From: JBKBRC01 sp046292345
GTDB lineage: Bacteria > Bacteroidota > Rhodothermia > Rhodothermales > Rubricoccaceae
NCBI GenBank assembly: GCA_046292345.1
Contig: JBKBRC010000017.1
Span: forward strand, 1-56,359
DNA: 56,359 nt
Direction of reading: 5' to 3'
The notes under the pieces were generated by a model, which saw nothing but the letters and a program-made list of their open reading frames with translations, searched no databases and was not told the origin of the DNA. Positions 54,510 to 56,359 of this stretch are shown here, piece after piece. The number at the start of each line of letters is the position of its first letter. The first letter of the stretch is position 1. A program made the position numbers and the translations under genes.

Positions 54510-55061
54510 ATAGCCAGGCGTCCACCCAAGCGGCTTGCGCCGCGCCGCGAGCCCGACGCTCGCATCAACGAGAGCATCACGGCCGACCGCGTCCGCGTCG
54601 TCGACGACGAGGGCACGCATGGCATCCTGACCGTCGAGCAGGCGATCGCGATCGCGCGGAGCCGCGGACTCGACGTAGTCGAGATTGCCCCGTCGGCCGA
54701 CCCTCCCGTCGTCAAGATCATGGACTTCGGGAAGTACCGCTACGAGAAGCAGAAGAAGGAGAAGGAGCAGCGGAAGAAGCAAGCCGCGCAGGGCGAACTC
54801 AAGGAGATCCGCTTCCGCCCCAACACCGACGACCACGACTACGGCTTCAAGCTGAAGCACGCCCGCGAGTTTCTGTCCGAGGGCAACAAGGTCAAGGCAT
54901 GGGTGCAGTTCCGCGGGCGCGACATTATCTACAAAGAGCGCGGCCGATCGATGCTCGACAAGTTCATCGAGGACCTCTCCGACATCTCCAAGGTGGACCA
55001 GCCGCCGCAGATGGAGGGCCGTCGCATGACGATTATGCTCACGCCCGAGAGGAAGAAGTAG
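54510..55061 (+). CDS. infC: Translation initiation factor IF-3, probable ATA start
   Basis: This is 183 aa from the proposed ATA codon at 54510 (IARRPPKRLAPRREP). The IF3 N-domain has INESITADRVRVVDDEG, LTVEQAIAIARSRGLDVVEI and VKIMDFGKYRYEKQKK; the C-domain has LKEIRFRPNTDDHDYGFKLK, HAREFLSEGNKVKAWVQFRG and LTPERKK at the end. No ATG, GTG or TTG lies in frame near the expected start. Family knowledge: infC commonly starts with AUU, AUC or AUA, and IF3 represses such starts, giving autoregulation. A GAGGT Shine-Dalgarno match (54500-54504) lies 5 nt before the ATA. It is followed by rpmI and rplT. Confidence 0.93.
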   Translation: MARRPPKRLAPRREPDARINESITADRVRVVDDEGTHGILTVEQAIAIARSRGLDVVEIAPSADPPVVKIMDFGKYRYEKQKKEKEQRKKQAAQGELKEIRFRPNTDDHDYGFKLKHAREFLSEGNKVKAWVQFRGRDIIYKERGRSMLDKFIEDLSDISKVDQPPQMEGRRMTIMLTPERKK

Positions 55062-55126
55062 GCGCGCAGGCTGGCTCGAGCAGCCCGCGCAGACGCCGTG
55101 AAGAACCGCAGGCCTCTTGGCCCGCG

Positions 55127-55159
55127 TTTGCGGCCTCCCGGGGCCGTTGGCTATTTTGA
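55127..55159 (+). promoter_or_regulatory. Internal promoter before rpmI (-33 TTTG, -7 TATTTTGA)
   Basis: TTTG (55127-55130) and TATTTTGA (55152-55159) are separated by 21 nt, matching the Bacteroidota primary-sigma promoter pattern (TTTG, 19-21 nt, TAnnTTTG) apart from one base. Transcription would start near 55165, about 135 nt before rpmI. Confidence 0.6.
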
Positions 55160-55177
55160 TCGACTCATGGGTCCGCA

Positions 55178-55226
55178 CCGGCCGCGATCGTGCCTGTGCG
55201 GCCTTTTTGTCCGCCCCTGCGGCCGG
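55178..55226 (+). promoter_or_regulatory. Candidate attenuator in the rpmI leader
   Basis: GGCCGC (55180-55185) pairs with GCGGCC (55198-55203), followed at once by T5, giving a terminator. The left arm, as CCGGCCGC (55178-55185), can instead pair with GCGGCCGG (55219-55226). The two structures exclude each other. Family knowledge: the rpmI-rplT operon is controlled by L20 binding to its leader in E. coli and Bacillus. Confidence 0.5.
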
Positions 55227-55301
55227 CCCCGACGCCCGCGCCCCGGCCTCGCCGGCGCGGCGCGCTGGCGGCACGGCCGAGGCCAGCACCCGACGAGCCT
55301 C

Positions 55302-55496
55302 ATGCCCAAGCAGAAGTCCAACAGCGGCGCCAAGAAGCGCTTCTCGCTGACCGGGACGGGCCGCATCAAGCGGAAGAAGGCGTTCGCCCGGCACATCCTG
55401 ACCAAGAAATCGCCCAAGCGCAAGCGCGAGATGCGCCAGAGCACGCTCGTGGCGTCGGTCGACGAGCCGCGCGTGCGCCGCATGCTCGGCCTCTGA
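55302..55496 (+). CDS. rpmI: Large ribosomal subunit protein bL35
   Basis: This is a 64-aa basic protein. MPKQKSNSGAKKRFSLTG, then TGRIKRKKAFARHILTKK and SPKRKREMRQSTLV are the complete bL35 signature. ATG 55302 fits the family length exactly. It is part of infC-rpmI-rplT with 240 nt after infC, more than usual, and that space has an apparent promoter and attenuator. rplT follows after 74 nt. Confidence 0.98.
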   Translation: MPKQKSNSGAKKRFSLTGTGRIKRKKAFARHILTKKSPKRKREMRQSTLVASVDEPRVRRMLGL

Positions 55497-55570
55497 GCCG
55501 GGCCTTCGGCCGAGCCCTCCCCCGAACCGGGCATCCCGCCCGCCCATTCCACCCTTAACCCGGAGACAAA

Positions 55571-55918
55571 ATGCCGCGCGCCAAAAACCTCGTGGCTTCC
55601 CGTCGCCGTCGCCGCAAGATCCTCAAGCTGGCGAAAGGCTACTGGGGTCGCCGTGGCAACGTGTTCACCGTTGCCAAGCACTCCGTCGAGAAGGGGCTGC
55701 AGTACCAGTACCGTGACCGCCGGGCGCGTAAGCGCCAGTTCCGGCGGCTGTGGATCGCGCGCATCAACGCCGCGGCCCGCCTCAACGGCACCACGTACTC
55801 CCGCCTCATCAGCTCCCTCAAGACCGCAGGGATCCCGCTGAACCGGAAAGTGCTCGCCGACCTCGCGTACCACGACGCGGACGCCTTCAAGGCTGTGGTC
55901 GAGCAGGCGTCGGCCTGA
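55571..55918 (+). CDS. rplT: Large ribosomal subunit protein bL20
   Basis: This is a 115-aa protein. The N-terminal RNA-binding helix carries LVASRRRRRKILKLAKGYWG, then GRRGNVFTVAKHSVEKGLQY, YQYRDRRARKRQFRRLWIAR, INAAARLNGTTYSRLISSLK and LNRKVLADLAYHDADAFKAV: the full bL20 pattern. A GGAG Shine-Dalgarno match lies 6 nt before the ATG. bL20 assembles the 50S subunit early and represses its own operon. A strong terminator follows at 55954-55989. Confidence 0.98.
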   Translation: MPRAKNLVASRRRRRKILKLAKGYWGRRGNVFTVAKHSVEKGLQYQYRDRRARKRQFRRLWIARINAAARLNGTTYSRLISSLKTAGIPLNRKVLADLAYHDADAFKAVVEQASA

Positions 55919-55953
55919 CGGGCCCCGGCCCCGATGTCCGCTGCTCGACCCCT

Positions 55954-55989
55954 CCCGCCCGGCCCTCGTGGCCCGGCGGGATTTTTTTT
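55954..55989 (+). terminator. Intrinsic terminator after rplT
   Basis: CCCGCCCGGCC pairs with GGCCCGGCGGG (one mismatch) around CTCGT, followed by A and T8. It separates rplT from pheS. Confidence 0.9.
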
Positions 55990-56029
55990 GCCCCGCCCCT
56001 CGTGCTCGTCGACCGAGACGCCCCTGCCT

Positions 56030-56359
56030 ATGTCCGACGCTCCGCTGACCGAATCGCCCACCAGCCTGCCCGCCGGGCTCCCCGCCGGGCTCCCCGCCGG
56101 GCTCCCCGAGGACCTCGCCCGCGACATCGCCGCCGCGCACGCCGAGATCGCCGCCGCGCCGCTAGACGGCCCCGAGGCGGCCGAGGCCTTCCGCGTGCGC
56201 TTTCTCGGGCGTAAGAGCGGCCGTGTGACCGCGCTCTTCGGGCGCATGGGCGGCGTGCCACCCGAGGCCCGCCGCGCCGCCGGCCAGGCGCTCAACGCGC
56301 TCCGCGCCGCCGCCGAGGCCCGCCTCGCCGAGGCCGCCGCCGCGCCCGCCCGCGCCGCC
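56030..56359 (+). CDS. pheS: Phenylalanine-tRNA ligase alpha subunit (N-terminus; runs off the window)
   Basis: The first 110 residues are visible from ATG 56030. After a short leader with a repeated LPAG motif, the PheS N-terminal coiled-coil pattern appears: LARDIAAAHAEIAAAPLDG, FRVRFLGRKSGRVTALFGRM, GGVPPEARRAAGQALNALRA, then an Ala/Arg/Glu helix. This domain binds tRNA-Phe. Location after rplT matches the conserved thrS-infC-rpmI-rplT-pheS-pheT order. Catalytic motifs lie beyond the right edge. Confidence 0.92.
   Translation, partial: MSDAPLTESPTSLPAGLPAGLPAGLPEDLARDIAAAHAEIAAAPLDGPEAAEAFRVRFLGRKSGRVTALFGRMGGVPPEARRAAGQALNALRAAAEARLAEAAAAPARAA
56066..56110 (+). repeat. 12-bp tandem repeat x3.7 at the pheS 5' end
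   Basis: CTGCCCGCCGGG followed by two CTCCCCGCCGGG units and a partial copy, encoding repeated Leu-Pro-Ala-Gly near the N-terminus. The unit is a multiple of three. Confidence 0.93.

Overview
The window is a GC-rich bacterial chromosome segment, broken by three 100-base runs of N (scaffold gaps). Several things point to a high-GC relative of Bacteroidota, most likely Rhodothermota (Rubricoccaceae/Rubrivirga-like): a SusC-type TonB receptor, a second TonB-type barrel, secreted proteases with C-terminal secretion-sorting tails, and -7 promoter boxes resembling the Bacteroidota TAnnTTTG element instead of TATAAT. The phylum placement is inference; no rRNA gene is present.

Layout. 1-6.2 kb: envelope proteins (SusC-like receptor cut by the window edge, an L,D-transpeptidase-like protein, a TonB-dependent-type barrel, a lipoprotein with three lipoboxes). 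6.3-15 kb: metH, an MscS channel, a DUF922-type HExxH protein, an enoyl-CoA hydratase/isomerase, bioY and a lipoprotein. 15-21.5 kb: a UvrD/PcrA helicase, an orphan solute-binding lipoprotein, crcB, two small membrane proteins, dusB and tRNA-Val(CAC). 21.5-30 kb: a divergent GNAT/AraC-type pair, then two secreted M36 (fungalysin-type) metalloproteases. 30-39 kb: an RsmB/F-type rRNA methyltransferase, clpX, an ECF sigma factor, a subtilisin-like protease, priA and two overlapping paralogous lipoproteins. 39-51 kb (all minus strand): rpe and tkt, preceded by a complex I block in the order nuoA-B-C-D-E-(membrane protein)-F-(gap)-G-H. nuoI to nuoN are not here. 51-56 kb: the conserved translation block thrS ... 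infC-rpmI-rplT-pheS, with a VTT/DedA-like gene and a CsaA-like gene inserted after thrS. pheS runs off the window.

The most unusual signal is a recurring DNA architecture. At five gene ends the stop codon lies inside a short tandem repeat. Unit lengths are 19, 16, 17, 10 and 13 bp, none a multiple of three, and every unit contains CTGACG followed by C or T, so successive TGA copies fall in different reading frames. Two of the three scaffold gaps lie in or near such arrays and the third sits 8 bases after the thrS stop. Repeats inside genes (metH, a lipoprotein, an M36 protease, pheS, dusB) instead have units that are multiples of three. Other points of interest are a recurrent -7-like box (TAnCTTGG) before many genes and the tRNA, two likely leaderless genes, a probable attenuator before rpmI, and an AUA start for infC.
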